64,000 nt of DNA, from the NCBI RefSeq assembly GCF_024159265.1, contig NZ_JAMYWY010000001.1, positions 1,302,001 through 1,366,000 on the forward strand, in the 5' to 3' direction. The DNA comes from Paenibacillus sp. 1781tsa1. Lineage in GTDB: Bacteria; Bacillota; Bacilli; Paenibacillales; Paenibacillaceae. Of the stretch, positions 17,541 to 27,006 are shown piece after piece (position 1 is the stretch's first letter; each line of letters begins with the position of its first letter). Made by a program: the position numbers and the translations under genes. The notes under the pieces were generated by a model, which saw only the letters and a program-made list of their open reading frames with translations, did not search any database and had not been told where the DNA came from.

Positions 17541-18674
17541 TTACTGGACGGCGGCGGCATTCTCCAGCGCCTGACCCGCAGGAACATAGGCATGCCCGAG
17601 ATCCCGGGCAACCGCCTCATACGTGATGTGTCCATTCAGCGCATTAACCGCGCTGCGAATGGACGAACTGCCGCGAATCGCGGCGGCTGCACCGTGGTTG
17701 GCCAGCTGCAGCGCATAAGGCATGGTGGCGTTGGTCAGCGCCACCGTAGACGTACGCGGTACAGCGCCCGGCATGTTCGCCACCGCGTAGTGCACGACGC
17801 CATGTTTCACATAGGTCGGTTCATCGTGGGTGGTAATATGATCAATGGTCTCAACGATCCCGCCTTGATCAATCGCCACATCCACAATGACCGATCCCGG
17901 TGCCATCGTCTTCACGACCTGCTCACTGACTAGCGTTGGCGCCTTGGCGCCCGGAATCAGCACCGCACAGATCAACAGATCTGCCGCCGCAACAGCTGCC
18001 GCGATGTTGGACGGGCTGGATACCAGCGTGTGGATCTGATTGCCGAAGATATCATCCAGCTGGCGCAGACGATTCAGATTCAGATCGAGGATGGTCACAT
18101 CCGCTCCAAGACCAATGGCGATTTTGGCAGCATTTGTTCCCACCGTACCGCCGCCAATAATGACCACTTTCCCCCGACTGACACCCGGTACACCAGACAA
18201 CAGAATGCCTTTGCCACCTTCGGTCTTCTCCAACAGCTGTGCTCCGATCTGGGAGGCCATGCGGCCTGCAACTTCACTCATAGGTGTTAACAGGGGAAGA
18301 GTACTGTTGACCTCCAGCGTCTCATAGGCGATGGCTGTTACCCGACTTGCAATAAGCGCTTTTGCAAGCTCAGGTTCCGCTGCGAGGTGCAGGTAGGTGA
18401 ACAGAATTAGCCCCGGACGAAAATATTCATATTCACTGGCAAGCGGTTCTTTCACTTTGATGATCATATCGGCCTCGTTCCACACTGACTTGGCATCCAT
18501 TCGAATCTCTGCGCCCGCAGCTTGATATTCATGATCCGTGAATCCACTGCCGATCCCCGCGCCTTGCTCAATCATCACCTGGTGACCGGTTCTGATGAAA
18601 TCAGCAGCCCCGGCCGGAGTCATTGCTACACGATTCTCATTGTTTTTGATTTCTTTGGGAATTCCGATTCTCAT
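17541..18674 (-). CDS. ald: alanine dehydrogenase
   Basis: 377 residues if started at the ATG of [16 protein letters not shown], which is 7 bases after GAGGTG; an ATG two codons earlier is too close to the ribosome site. N-terminal [15 protein letters not shown] holds the pyruvate-binding Arg, [13 protein letters not shown] and [12 protein letters not shown] contain the catalytic Lys and His region, and [21 protein letters not shown] is the NAD site. The enzyme converts L-alanine to pyruvate plus ammonia and is used for alanine catabolism and sporulation in Bacillus. Divergent from an AdeR-type activator. Confidence 0.96.
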   Translation of the reverse strand: MRIGIPKEIKNNENRVAMTPAGAADFIRTGHQVMIEQGAGIGSGFTDHEYQAAGAEIRMDAKSVWNEADMIIKVKEPLASEYEYFRPGLILFTYLHLAAEPELAKALIASRVTAIAYETLEVNSTLPLLTPMSEVAGRMASQIGAQLLEKTEGGKGILLSGVPGVSRGKVVIIGGGTVGTNAAKIAIGLGADVTILDLNLNRLRQLDDIFGNQIHTLVSSPSNIAAAVAAADLLICAVLIPGAKAPTLVSEQVVKTMAPGSVIVDVAIDQGGIVETIDHITTHDEPTYVKHGVVHYAVANMPGAVPRTSTVALTNATMPYALQLANHGAAAAIRGSSSIRSAVNALNGHITYEAVARDLGHAYVPAGQALENAAAVQ

Positions 18675-18807
18675 CACCATGCACCTCGTCCATTTATTGG
18701 TTGTTAGCTTATACTACAAGTTTATGACTTGGATATTCGTTTTGCACCTTACTTGATGTCTAATTATTAGAAATAGTACTCAACATATTGTCGAAAAAGA
18801 CTGTTCA

Positions 18808-18819
18808 GGACATTTGTCC
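18808..18819. promoter_or_regulatory. palindrome in the ald-adeR gap
   Basis: GGACA-TT-TGTCC is a perfect dyad. It lies between a weak -35 (TGTTCA, 18802) and a consensus -10 (TATAAT, 18826) of a probable adeR promoter, so a protein bound here would affect adeR transcription. Whether AdeR is that protein is not shown. Confidence 0.35.
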
Positions 18820-18863
18820 ATGGATTATAATGTAAGAAAAAATAACACGAAGAGGGATCGCCA

Positions 18864-20534
18864 TTGCAAAATGATCGCGTGTTTACGATTAAAGATATCC
18901 TTGCACGTCCGGTATTTGGCCGAGCACGATTAGCGGCAGGGAAGGATGGAGTGAACCGTCAGGTGGGCTGGGTTCATGTGCTTGAGATTACGAATGTATC
19001 TCCATTTGTAAGCCCCCATGACCTTATTTTATCCACTGGATTGTGGCTTCAATCGGAAGAAGGGCGCGAAGAGTATCTGCTCCAGCTCATTGGCAGTGAG
19101 GCAGCGGGGCTATGTGTGGAGTTTGGAACCAGCATATACGGAATTCCGGAAGAACTGATTGAGTTGGCGGACAGACACCAGTTTCCACTGATCGTATTTG
19201 AGCAACCGGTCCGTTTTGTCGAGATCACACAGGATATTCACTCGCTGCTCATTAATCATCAACACCAGCTGCTGAAGAGTCTCGAAGCTTACTCCCGTCA
19301 GCTTCAGCAACGAACATTACAGAGTACTGATATGTCTGCTGTACTGAATCTGCTGCATGAGTATGCTGCCAAACCGGTGGTGTACATTTCGTCCATGGAG
19401 CCGGGCAGTTTTGTGCCTGAACTGGCTCCGGAGATGGAACAGGCCATCTATACCTGGTATGAACAAGAGGTAGAACATCTGGATTTGAATGATTCCGATA
19501 CCGAATTATGGTTCCATATGGATGAAGAGAAAGTTCTGCTCTGCCATCCGGTCGTCTGTTTTGGCCAGGTATTTTCTGCTGTAGGCATGATTGTGCATCC
19601 CGCGGCTCCAGTTGAATATCTCAAGCTGCTGCTCGACTACACAGCGAAGGCAGCGGCAGCACTCACACTTCGTTCCCAGTTTCTTGAAGAGAAGATGGTC
19701 CGCAATCAGAACGAGCTGATCCAGGATCTGATGAATGGCAACATCCATCAGGAAGACCAAGCTCAGACTCGAATGGGGCTTCGTTTGCTGGTGAAGGGAC
19801 AGTACTGGTTTGCAGGAGGAGTTATAGAGATAGAGCATCGATTGAAAGGTACAGGCCGGGAGCGAATGGAAGCGAATCATCAGGATGTTCTTGTCCTGCT
19901 TCGTTCCCTGCTTAAGAAGAACAATCTGCCTAGCCTGATTATGCTGAAGAACAACCAGGTATATCTGTGCTGTGCGAAAGAAGCGGTATCGGCTGCTGCA
20001 CGTCATCAACTGCTACGATTGCTGGAAGGGATTGCCCTGGATGTGAAACGGTTTGCCAGTCGTAACTTGAAGCAGGTTATGATTCATGTGGGAATTGGCA
20101 AGTTACGCAGCCGTTTGACCAGCCTGCCGGAGAGCCTTCAGGAGGCCTATCAGGTGATTGAAGTTTCGAGGTCGGTAGATCGGATGGAACATGTTCACTT
20201 TTACGAACGTATGGGTATATATCAAATGTTAAAGGCATTGCCTCAATCCTTTCTGCAACCCTTTGTCCAAGATCACTTGGGTATGTTGATTGAACATGAC
20301 CAAACGCATCACCTGCGATTGGTCGAGACGTTGGATGCTTACCTGCAGAACTTTGGTTCCAAGCGGGACGCAGCCGCCCAGTTATTTATTCATCGGCAAA
20401 CGTTGTACAACAGACTGGAGAAGCTGGAAGAACTGATGGGGCCAGGTTACATGGATCAAGGGAGAAGAATCTGTCTGGAGATGGCGCTACTGGCGCACGC
20501 GATGATCGAGAATGGTCAGTGGCAATCCTCTTAA
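18864..20534 (+). CDS. adeR: PucR-family regulator, AdeR-like activator of ald
   Basis: 556 residues with a TTG start after AAGAGGGATCGCCA. The N-terminal PucR domain (about 8-125: FTIKDILARPVFGRARLAAG, ILSTGLWLQSEEG) is followed by a GGDEF-like middle domain and a C-terminal PucR helix-turn-helix (LVETLDAYLQNFGSKRDAAA, LFIHRQTLYNRLEKLEELMG). In Bacillus subtilis the PucR-type protein AdeR activates ald; the divergent ald gene here fits that role closely. The symbol is assigned on family plus context, not on a search. Confidence 0.88.
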   Translation: MQNDRVFTIKDILARPVFGRARLAAGKDGVNRQVGWVHVLEITNVSPFVSPHDLILSTGLWLQSEEGREEYLLQLIGSEAAGLCVEFGTSIYGIPEELIELADRHQFPLIVFEQPVRFVEITQDIHSLLINHQHQLLKSLEAYSRQLQQRTLQSTDMSAVLNLLHEYAAKPVVYISSMEPGSFVPELAPEMEQAIYTWYEQEVEHLDLNDSDTELWFHMDEEKVLLCHPVVCFGQVFSAVGMIVHPAAPVEYLKLLLDYTAKAAAALTLRSQFLEEKMVRNQNELIQDLMNGNIHQEDQAQTRMGLRLLVKGQYWFAGGVIEIEHRLKGTGRERMEANHQDVLVLLRSLLKKNNLPSLIMLKNNQVYLCCAKEAVSAAARHQLLRLLEGIALDVKRFASRNLKQVMIHVGIGKLRSRLTSLPESLQEAYQVIEVSRSVDRMEHVHFYERMGIYQMLKALPQSFLQPFVQDHLGMLIEHDQTHHLRLVETLDAYLQNFGSKRDAAAQLFIHRQTLYNRLEKLEELMGPGYMDQGRRICLEMALLAHAMIENGQWQSS

Positions 20535-20556
20535 TGAGGTGAAAGGGATGCAAGAC

Positions 20557-20605
20557 AGACTGTGCATCGATATTAAACTACCTTATGCACAGTCTAGCAG
20601 TTTTT
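20557..20605 (+). terminator. terminator of adeR
   Basis: AGACTGTGCAT / ATGCACAGTCT with an 18-base loop, then AGCAGTTTTT. Confidence 0.75.
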
Positions 20606-21203
20606 ACTAATCCGCCGGGTATGTTGTGATGAAACAGGCAGGCGTTGCAGGGTGGAAGTGGAGCGTCGGCCCCGATAAAGCTTCGTTTGACTAGAGGATG
20701 GTGCAAGTGATAATGAAGAGGGAGCAGCCAGTCGATACGGGGGTGATGACCGGTCGGGGCGTCCTTCCGGTTCTGCTTCATTGGCTGCCGTTGAAATGCC
20801 ACTTTGGTGAAGCCACTCATGAAGTCGTCTTGGATTGATTCCGAGTTGTCCGCTCAGATTACAGATATCGAGGTTTATTCTCACACAAATCCGCCTTTCC
20901 TGGAATATCGGGCTGGTAGTAGGGTTTGAAAGGGAAGCATGAATTCGAGATCAGTAAATGCTCATGTACATGGTAATTGTAACTTGATTGGCGGAATGAT
21001 CCATTATATTGAGAAGTAGCGCAGAGGGGGTTATGTATACCATGTTAAACGTTTCCCTGTACGCTTTTTTTGATAATTCCCTATAAATTGGCTTTTAACA
21101 AGATTCTATCACTTCACATGCAGCTGCGCGTCTCAATATAGTCTCAATTTTGGTTAGAAAATAAATACATTAAAAGTACCAGTATCTAGTACGGAGGACA
21201 TAT
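20606..21203. other. 600-base gap with possible degraded minus-strand gene
   Basis: No confident gene. On the minus strand two overlapping frames look partly protein-like: a GTG start near 20884 after AAAGGCGG giving INLDICNLSGQLGINPRRLH, and a shifted frame ending at 20578 that continues with RIDWLLPLHYHLHHPL and PLPPCNACLFHHN. They may be one frameshifted small gene. Upstream of the STAND gene (21000-21203) the sequence is AT-rich and is likely to hold its promoter. Confidence 0.3.
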
Positions 21204-23273
21204 ATGGGAAACAGTAGTGAGGCTCAATACGACGAGTATGTTGAGGATGGCAAACGTTTTGTTGGTCGAATCATGGAAATGACGACACTGGAGCGGTGGT
21301 TCAATCATCCGGAAGCCCCATTGACCATATTTTCAATTACCGGCATGGGAGGCATCGGTAAATCTTCATTGCTTTCAGAGATGTTATCTTTCTCTCGGAA
21401 TCGAGGTGCGACAGCAATCTGGATGGATGGCCGATCATGTGGAGCGACACCTTCCGTTTTTATGGATTATTTGTCCTCTACATTAGGATTGGAAACACTG
21501 GATAGTGAAGGGTACCCGCGGCCATTGAGTCTGCTGAAAGACACATCCATCGAGAGGCGAATGGTCCTGGCAGTGGATAATTATGAAGAGTTGGCTCTGT
21601 TAGAAAGTTGGTTTATGGAAGTCTTTGTATCCAAACTTCCGTTAAGAGGAATACTTGTCATTCTTGCATCACGCCCGGAATTAGCATCTACCTGGCGGAC
21701 ACATCCCCGATTGCATCAGAGGTTTATACAAATGCGGCTTCAACATTTCACAGTTGATGAGATTACGGAATATATCACGGTGGCAGGTTTTTTGAATCAG
21801 GGCATGGCAGGCACCATTACGAGAATGACCGATGGGCATCCACTGGGTCTTGCCCTAGCTGTAGAAGCTGCGGATCAGAGGCGGAATCTTCCGCAATCCG
21901 AATGGGCTGAACTGTCGCATATGATCAGTGCTCGATTATTATTGGAACTGACTACACCACGTCTGCATCCCATGGTGGAGGTACTAACATTGCTTGAGAC
22001 AGCCAATCAGGAATTGTTATCATCCGTACTAGATATGACCGTGACACAAGAAGAGTACCACATGCTGAGACAGATGTCGTTTATCCGTTCCGGCCCGGAC
22101 GGTCTTGCCCTGCATGATATGGCCAGGGTACATCTACTCCGGGACTTTCGCCAACGTGAGCCTCATCGATTGCAGACCATGCGCATCAAGATTGTGAAAT
22201 TGCTCAAACCGCTGCATGAACAGGCGGGGCCGCATGAGCGTCGCCAGATCGCCCGGAAGATGCTGTTGCTCTGTCAGGAATCCATGCTTCAATACCGCAA
22301 GTACGCGGATGTGTCCCGTGATTCCTTGTTCTCACCTCTGGAAACGATGAGAAGCGAGGATCTGCCTGCTCTGCACAGCCTGTTACAAGAATGGTGCGAG
22401 TACAGTGTAGAACCATGGCAGGCTGTACCCTATGGCCCCTTCCTGGATGAACTGGCACACCGTTATCCCGAAGGAATCGTATTAATGCGTGACAAGCATG
22501 GGGAGACAATCGCCATGTTCATTACAGTGCTTGTGCATAAGGATAGTAGTGAGCTGCTATTAAAATATTTTCCGAATGAGATGTATGAATGCTTCACATC
22601 AGAGGAGCTCGGAAATGACCCGGATCAGAGTGATACGCACTTTGCTTTACTGGCTGCCGCAAGAGATGATGTGCCTGGTTATACACGAGAAGAACTCGTT
22701 GGATACATGACACTGGACCGACTGGCTCTGCTGGGTGATGGTGCGCGAGCGATGCTCGTCGCAACGAATCCTCATCTGAAACTGTTTTTGCAAAGCATTG
22801 GATTTCAGATGCGAAGAACAAGCACCCGGGTCTGCGACAGCTTTGAGAATCAGGCGGACGTACTTGAATTGGATTTGCGTAGTGGGCAATTCGGACAGTG
22901 GGTCATGTCTTTGCTTGATCCGGAATCAACAGAGAATCGTATACAGCCGGAAACAACGGAAGCGGGTGATGTCGTCTGGACCGAACAGGATGTTCGCAAG
23001 ATGTTGGGATACCTTCGATCTCCTGGAGAATTGCATGAATACGCTGGCAGAGTTACAGGAGTAAGGGATGGTATGCAATTACAGCTGTATATCATGGATT
23101 TGTTGGAAGGCAGAGTGCATGGCCTGTCCCCGCAGGATCAGATGCTGTTGTACGCGGCCTACTGGACGCATGCTGGCAATCCAACTGCCGCAGCCCAGAC
23201 GTGTTCCATGAGTCGGGCGACCTTCTATCGCCATCTCAGAATAGCGGTGACTCGCTTGGCGCGGATATTGTAG
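21204..23273 (+). CDS. STAND-type ATPase with C-terminal helix-turn-helix
   Basis: 689 residues; start after ACGGAGGACATAT. N-terminal NTPase: Walker A TGMGGIGKSSLLSEM near residue 50, Walker B RMVLAVDNYEELALL, sensor-like GILVILASRPEL, then HPLGLALAVEAADQR and a winged-helix-like segment, as in NB-ARC/AAA_16 STAND proteins. The middle (about 300-620) has no repeat I can name. The last 50 residues, LSPQDQMLLYAAYWTHAG and MSRATFYRHLRIAVTRLA, look like a DNA-binding helix-turn-helix. So this is probably a signal-controlled transcription regulator, alone in its unit. Its inducer and targets are unknown. Confidence 0.75.
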   Translation: MGNSSEAQYDEYVEDGKRFVGRIMEMTTLERWFNHPEAPLTIFSITGMGGIGKSSLLSEMLSFSRNRGATAIWMDGRSCGATPSVFMDYLSSTLGLETLDSEGYPRPLSLLKDTSIERRMVLAVDNYEELALLESWFMEVFVSKLPLRGILVILASRPELASTWRTHPRLHQRFIQMRLQHFTVDEITEYITVAGFLNQGMAGTITRMTDGHPLGLALAVEAADQRRNLPQSEWAELSHMISARLLLELTTPRLHPMVEVLTLLETANQELLSSVLDMTVTQEEYHMLRQMSFIRSGPDGLALHDMARVHLLRDFRQREPHRLQTMRIKIVKLLKPLHEQAGPHERRQIARKMLLLCQESMLQYRKYADVSRDSLFSPLETMRSEDLPALHSLLQEWCEYSVEPWQAVPYGPFLDELAHRYPEGIVLMRDKHGETIAMFITVLVHKDSSELLLKYFPNEMYECFTSEELGNDPDQSDTHFALLAAARDDVPGYTREELVGYMTLDRLALLGDGARAMLVATNPHLKLFLQSIGFQMRRTSTRVCDSFENQADVLELDLRSGQFGQWVMSLLDPESTENRIQPETTEAGDVVWTEQDVRKMLGYLRSPGELHEYAGRVTGVRDGMQLQLYIMDLLEGRVHGLSPQDQMLLYAAYWTHAGNPTAAAQTCSMSRATFYRHLRIAVTRLARIL

Positions 23274-23358
23274 TGAGAAGAACGTCATTCGCCCAGTCCG
23301 TTCAGAACAATATTTGTCATCGAATGCATAGCTCGTTGATTCAATATAGCGACGACAA

Positions 23359-23388
23359 GAAGAGGCTGGTCATAGACCAAGCCTCTTC
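23359..23388 (-). terminator. hairpin spanning the stop codon of the sigma-54 activator
   Basis: On the minus strand GAAGAGGCTTGGTC and GACCAGCCTCTTC pair around TAT; the stop TGA sits at the loop and stem border. T tract afterwards is weak (TTGTCGTCG). It also faces the end of the convergent STAND gene. Confidence 0.55.
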
Positions 23389-25223
23389 ATGCGATTATAG
23401 AGCGTTGCTCTGGAGATGCCTAGTTGCTTGGCGAGTGTTCGTTTGTTGCCACCTGCTTCTTTCAGATATTGAATTAGAAGTTGCGCCTCATAGGTGTCCA
23501 ATTTTTGCTGATAGGTAACACCGGAGACAAGTTCGGAATCATCCGAGGTATCTAGTTCGTCCGCATTTGCAACCGTTCGAGGTTCTTGTTCTGCTCCTGC
23601 TCCCGCCGAATCCTGACGTTGCTGATATTCGTTGCTCTCATGTGAATGGATTCCGGATGTCAGTTGAATTTCGGACTGTTCTTGCATGGTGAGGGAAGTG
23701 AGGGTGTCAGGCAGGTATTCCGATTTAACCTCACCATCTGTCGTCAGGATGGTCAAGCGTTCGATCACATTTCGTAATTCACGGACATTGCCTGGCCAAT
23801 CATACTGGAACAGCAACTTGAACACTTCAGGTGGAACCAACTCAATATGACGGTTATAGAGCAATGAGAATTCTTGAAGGAACGTCTGGGTTAATTCATA
23901 TATATCTTCCTTGCGCATACGCAGAGGAGGGATGACAAGGTTAATGACATTCAGCCGATAGTAGAGATCTTCTCGGAATTGATTACGGGCAATCATACTC
24001 ATTAGATTCTGGTTGGTTGCTGCAATAATCCGGCAGTCCGCCTGTTTCATGCGCGTTCCGCCCACGGGGAAATAGCTCTTCTCCTGCAACACCCGAAGCA
24101 GCTTCACTTGCAATTCCAATGGCATCTCACCGATCTCATCCAGAAAAAGCGTCCCCCCTTCGGCAAGCTCGATCTTGCCCCTTTTGCCTTTGGGATCCGC
24201 TCCGGAGAAGGCACCTTTTTCGTAGCCGAATAACTCACTTTCAAACAAGGAAGCAGGGATTGCCCCGCAGTTAATCGCGATGAACGGTGCAGTCTGCAAT
24301 TCACGGAGATCATGAATGGCTTTCGCGAATAACTCCTTGCCTGTGCCGCTCTCCCCTAGAATAAGTACGGTTGCTGAGGTGGTACTGATCTTGCGAATGG
24401 TCTCCATGCACTGCTGGATGACCGGGCTGCTGCCCTTGATTCTGGCGAATGGATCTAATTCGGGCCGTAGCCGAGCCACGGCTTTCTCCAGATGCTGGAC
24501 TTTGGAAGTCATATGTAAGAGTTCCTGGTGTAATCTAATTTCAGTTGTTATATCCACTTCAGCAGCAACTGCGCCCACAATATGTCCATCCAGTTGGACA
24601 GGACGGGCATTAATCAGAGCGAACAGGTCGGGCCGTGGCTGATGCTGTTTGCGATAGACCGTTTCGCCGGTATACAGCGTCTTGAGAGACTGTAGCCGAT
24701 CTGGAGGAAAAAAGTCTGCTGCGGGTTGTCCGATGATGTCTTTTTTGCTGATCGAAAAAACATGCTCCGCCCCAGTTGTCCAGTAGGCCACCTTGGCCTC
24801 TTCATTAATTAATGTCAGAGCTGAGCCCGCTGTCTCAAGTGTGGTCTCAAAATAAGCTTCTATTAAGCGATGCGCATGCATCATGGCATGCAAAACATCG
24901 GATACGGCGATATAACCCTCGTATTCGCCCTGATCATTCTTTATTAATAGAAGAGGGCTCGTAGCAAATAAGGGGATCACTTCCGCAAGTTCAATCGAAG
25001 CAGAGACGACAGGTACGGGAAGACGGCCGTATGGTACTGTTCTGTTGGGTTGGCTGTACAACCAGGTGTATTCAGTATTGCGACGTATAAAGACAGGTCT
25101 GTCAGTACCTATACGGAGTTCTGACGGTATAGACTGAAGTGTGTTTTCGTCATACAGGAATTCATCCAGAATACTCATATCTGTTCGTAATAAAGCATTC
25201 AGCTCAGGAAGTAAATGTCTCAT
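23370..25223 (-). CDS. sigma-54-dependent enhancer-binding activator (RocR-like)
   Basis: 617 residues from the ATG of MRHLLPEL, six bases after GAGGTG. N-terminal part (about 1-130) has a CBS-like look (LIKNDQGEYEGYIAVSDVL), followed by a PAS domain (ALTLINEEAKVAYWTTGAEH to DITTEIRL). The AAA+ domain has Walker A ILGESGTGKELFAK, GAFSGADPKGKRG (the sigma-54-contacting GAFTGA loop with Ser for Thr), LFLDEIGEMPLELQVKLLR and the R-finger region. The Fis-type helix-turn-helix GGNKRTLAKQLGISRATLYN ends the protein. It sits next to proline and P5C dehydrogenase genes that carry -24/-12 promoters, and near rpoN, so control of proline/arginine use is the likely role. Confidence 0.92.
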   Translation of the reverse strand: MRHLLPELNALLRTDMSILDEFLYDENTLQSIPSELRIGTDRPVFIRRNTEYTWLYSQPNRTVPYGRLPVPVVSASIELAEVIPLFATSPLLLIKNDQGEYEGYIAVSDVLHAMMHAHRLIEAYFETTLETAGSALTLINEEAKVAYWTTGAEHVFSISKKDIIGQPAADFFPPDRLQSLKTLYTGETVYRKQHQPRPDLFALINARPVQLDGHIVGAVAAEVDITTEIRLHQELLHMTSKVQHLEKAVARLRPELDPFARIKGSSPVIQQCMETIRKISTTSATVLILGESGTGKELFAKAIHDLRELQTAPFIAINCGAIPASLFESELFGYEKGAFSGADPKGKRGKIELAEGGTLFLDEIGEMPLELQVKLLRVLQEKSYFPVGGTRMKQADCRIIAATNQNLMSMIARNQFREDLYYRLNVINLVIPPLRMRKEDIYELTQTFLQEFSLLYNRHIELVPPEVFKLLFQYDWPGNVRELRNVIERLTILTTDGEVKSEYLPDTLTSLTMQEQSEIQLTSGIHSHESNEYQQRQDSAGAGAEQEPRTVANADELDTSDDSELVSGVTYQQKLDTYEAQLLIQYLKEAGGNKRTLAKQLGISRATLYNRMKRLGL

Positions 25224-25652
25224 CGGGATCACCTCGGTTGCAGCATATACTTATAACAAAATGTAAATGTGAAATTATGTATATTATAACGTTCTGATGG
25301 AGCTGTGTATATATTTTTTGACATCAGGTGTGCAGGTTGGTATGTTCGACTCGATAAATAAAAATTCACTTTTAATTGTATACGATTACATTGGGTTGAA
25401 ACGAAGATAAGTGTTGATTTTAGCTGGGATCCAAAGCCTCTGAGTGAATTTAATGTTATAAAACATAACGTATATATTTTTGCGAAATGGAGCAGATAGA
25501 CCGGAGAAACGAGGGAAGTGGTGTGATTTAACTGTATGAAGAGGTACTGGTGTGTCTATTATATTGGACATTTCAATTTGGGGTTTCTTATTTTTTAGAC
25601 ATATGAATGAATTGATAACGTGTTAAAGATTAAGAATCAGTTTTAACGCTCA
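25224..25652. other. AT-rich non-coding gap
   Basis: About 430 bases upstream of the activator gene, very AT-rich. I see no gene or RNA motif; it probably holds the activator's promoter. Confidence 0.4.
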
Positions 25653-25692
25653 AATAACCATGCTTTCCAAAATAACAGGACAGCATGGTTAT
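25653..25692 (-). terminator. probable terminator of proline dehydrogenase gene
   Basis: ATAACCATGCTTTCC / GGACAGCATGGTTAT hairpin 65 bases downstream of the proline dehydrogenase stop; followed on minus by TTTGAGCG, a weak T tract. Confidence 0.5.
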
Positions 25693-25756
25693 AGGGAAAA
25701 CCTTTCTGGGTGGGGGAAGTACTTTCAAACAAAATATGATGAGTTCAATCGAAGTT

Positions 25757-26680
25757 TTATCTAAACATATTTTTAACGACCATCCAGAGATTAGCTGGTT
25801 TTTCGGCCAAACGGCGGGTATAGTACGGATACCACATGGTACCGTAAGGGACGTAACAGCGAATGCGATAGCCTTCTTTGGCGAGACGTTCCTGTTCGCT
25901 CATGCGCAGACCATATAACATCTGAAATTCAAAGGCATCCGGCGAGATTCCGCGATCCTTGGCGTATTGTTTCGTCCAGTTAATGATGTGATCATCATGC
26001 GAGGCCACCGCAGTGTATACACCCTGATCGAGGTGATTACGAATCATTGTTTTGAATTGATGAATGACTTCAGAAGTATTCTGATAGGCGACTGATCCGG
26101 GTTCTTTGTAAGCACCTTTAACCAGACGAAGCCGGATGCCTTCCCGAATCATATCACGCGTATCTTCTTCGGTGCGATGCAGGTAGGCTTGCAATACGGT
26201 GCCTGTATTGTGCAGTCCTTCCGAGTGCAGTCTTCGAACAATATCCAGCGTTGCTTGAGTAAATGGACTATCCTCCATATCAATTCGGACAAAAAGATCA
26301 TGCAATTTGGCTTGTGCGGCAACGGTACGGATATTTCGATAGCCCTCTTCGGGGTCCAGTGCGAGGCCCATCTGGGTTGGTTTCAGCGAGACGTTGGAGT
26401 CTGCCCCTTCACGTGCAATGCCTTCTACCAATCGTACATACTCATCCCTGTATAATGCTGCTTCGCTCAGGCGGGTGATGCCTTCGCCCAGATGATCGAG
26501 CGTAGCCATGATGCCTTTGTTATTGAGTATGCGGATCTCTTCGAGAGCTTCTTCCAAGGTGTTTCCTGCAATAAACTTGCCTGCCAGCTTCTTACCATAT
26601 TTGATGGACAGGTTCTCTACAGCTTTGTTGCCTGCCACGGTTAATAAGGTTTTGCGATATATTTCCGTTCCTACACTCAT
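25757..26680 (-). CDS. proline dehydrogenase (PutB/FadM type)
   Basis: 307 residues from the ATG after GAAGGAGGAAACGAAA, the size of the monofunctional Bacillus enzyme. It has the FAD-binding TIM barrel marks: VSLKPTQMGLALD, LFVRIDMEDSPFTQATLDI, RLRLVKGAYKEPGSVAY, AVASHDDHIINW, FEFQMLYGLR and RCYVPYGTMWYPYYTRRLAE, the last being the proline-binding Arg-Arg end. It oxidises proline to P5C and passes electrons to the quinone pool at the membrane. The next step enzyme is divergent at 27007. The promoter at 26756 is of the sigma-54 type. Confidence 0.95.
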   Translation of the reverse strand: MSVGTEIYRKTLLTVAGNKAVENLSIKYGKKLAGKFIAGNTLEEALEEIRILNNKGIMATLDHLGEGITRLSEAALYRDEYVRLVEGIAREGADSNVSLKPTQMGLALDPEEGYRNIRTVAAQAKLHDLFVRIDMEDSPFTQATLDIVRRLHSEGLHNTGTVLQAYLHRTEEDTRDMIREGIRLRLVKGAYKEPGSVAYQNTSEVIHQFKTMIRNHLDQGVYTAVASHDDHIINWTKQYAKDRGISPDAFEFQMLYGLRMSEQERLAKEGYRIRCYVPYGTMWYPYYTRRLAEKPANLWMVVKNMFR

Positions 26681-26755
26681 TTTCGTTTCCTCCTTCAGCA
26701 TTCTGCATCATTCGATTCAAGCTCGGTTGAATCATGCTTTTTTATCCCTTATAGA

Positions 26756-26772
26756 AGCAAGAAGCGTGCCAG
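26756..26772 (-). promoter_or_regulatory. sigma-54 (-24/-12) promoter of proline dehydrogenase
   Basis: On the minus strand: CTGGCAC-GCTTC-TTGCT, a full match to TGGCAC-N5-TTGCW with the correct spacing. It is 76 bases upstream of the ATG. Confidence 0.85.
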
Positions 26773-26810
26773 ATTTGGCGAGGCTCTACTATTTTTCATG
26801 AAAATGATCT

Positions 26811-26879
26811 ATTTAAATTGAACTAACATTTACACAAAACGGAATGGGCAGTGTGAATTTTCTTTAGTTAAATTTAATA
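26811..26879. repeat. short palindrome related to the ends of repeat family 1
   Basis: Left arm TTAAATTGAACTAACATTTACAC and right arm GTGTGAATTTTCTTTAGTTAAATTTAA (shown as separate halves of one dyad: core ends TTTACAC/GTGTGAA and outer TTGAACTAA/TTAGTTAAA) around 18 bases. It closely resembles the outer ends of the copy at 10017. It lies between two divergent sigma-54 promoters, where an enhancer for the activator would be expected; a separate 12-bp dyad TTTTCATGAAAA is at 26793. Confidence 0.6.
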
Positions 26880-26906
26880 AGAAAAATATTTCAGGTCCAA
26901 CCGGAG

Positions 26907-26923
26907 TTGGCACGGATTTTGCT
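26907..26923 (+). promoter_or_regulatory. sigma-54 (-24/-12) promoter of P5C dehydrogenase
   Basis: TTGGCAC-GGATT-TTGCT, a full match to the -24/-12 consensus, 84 bases upstream of the ATG. Confidence 0.9.
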
Positions 26924-27006
26924 ACATATATTGGGTGATGAGTAACATGCAAAATAATTCAGGCGAGCAGCCAGCGAATCCCACATCCTGAAGGAGGAAT
27001 CATTTG

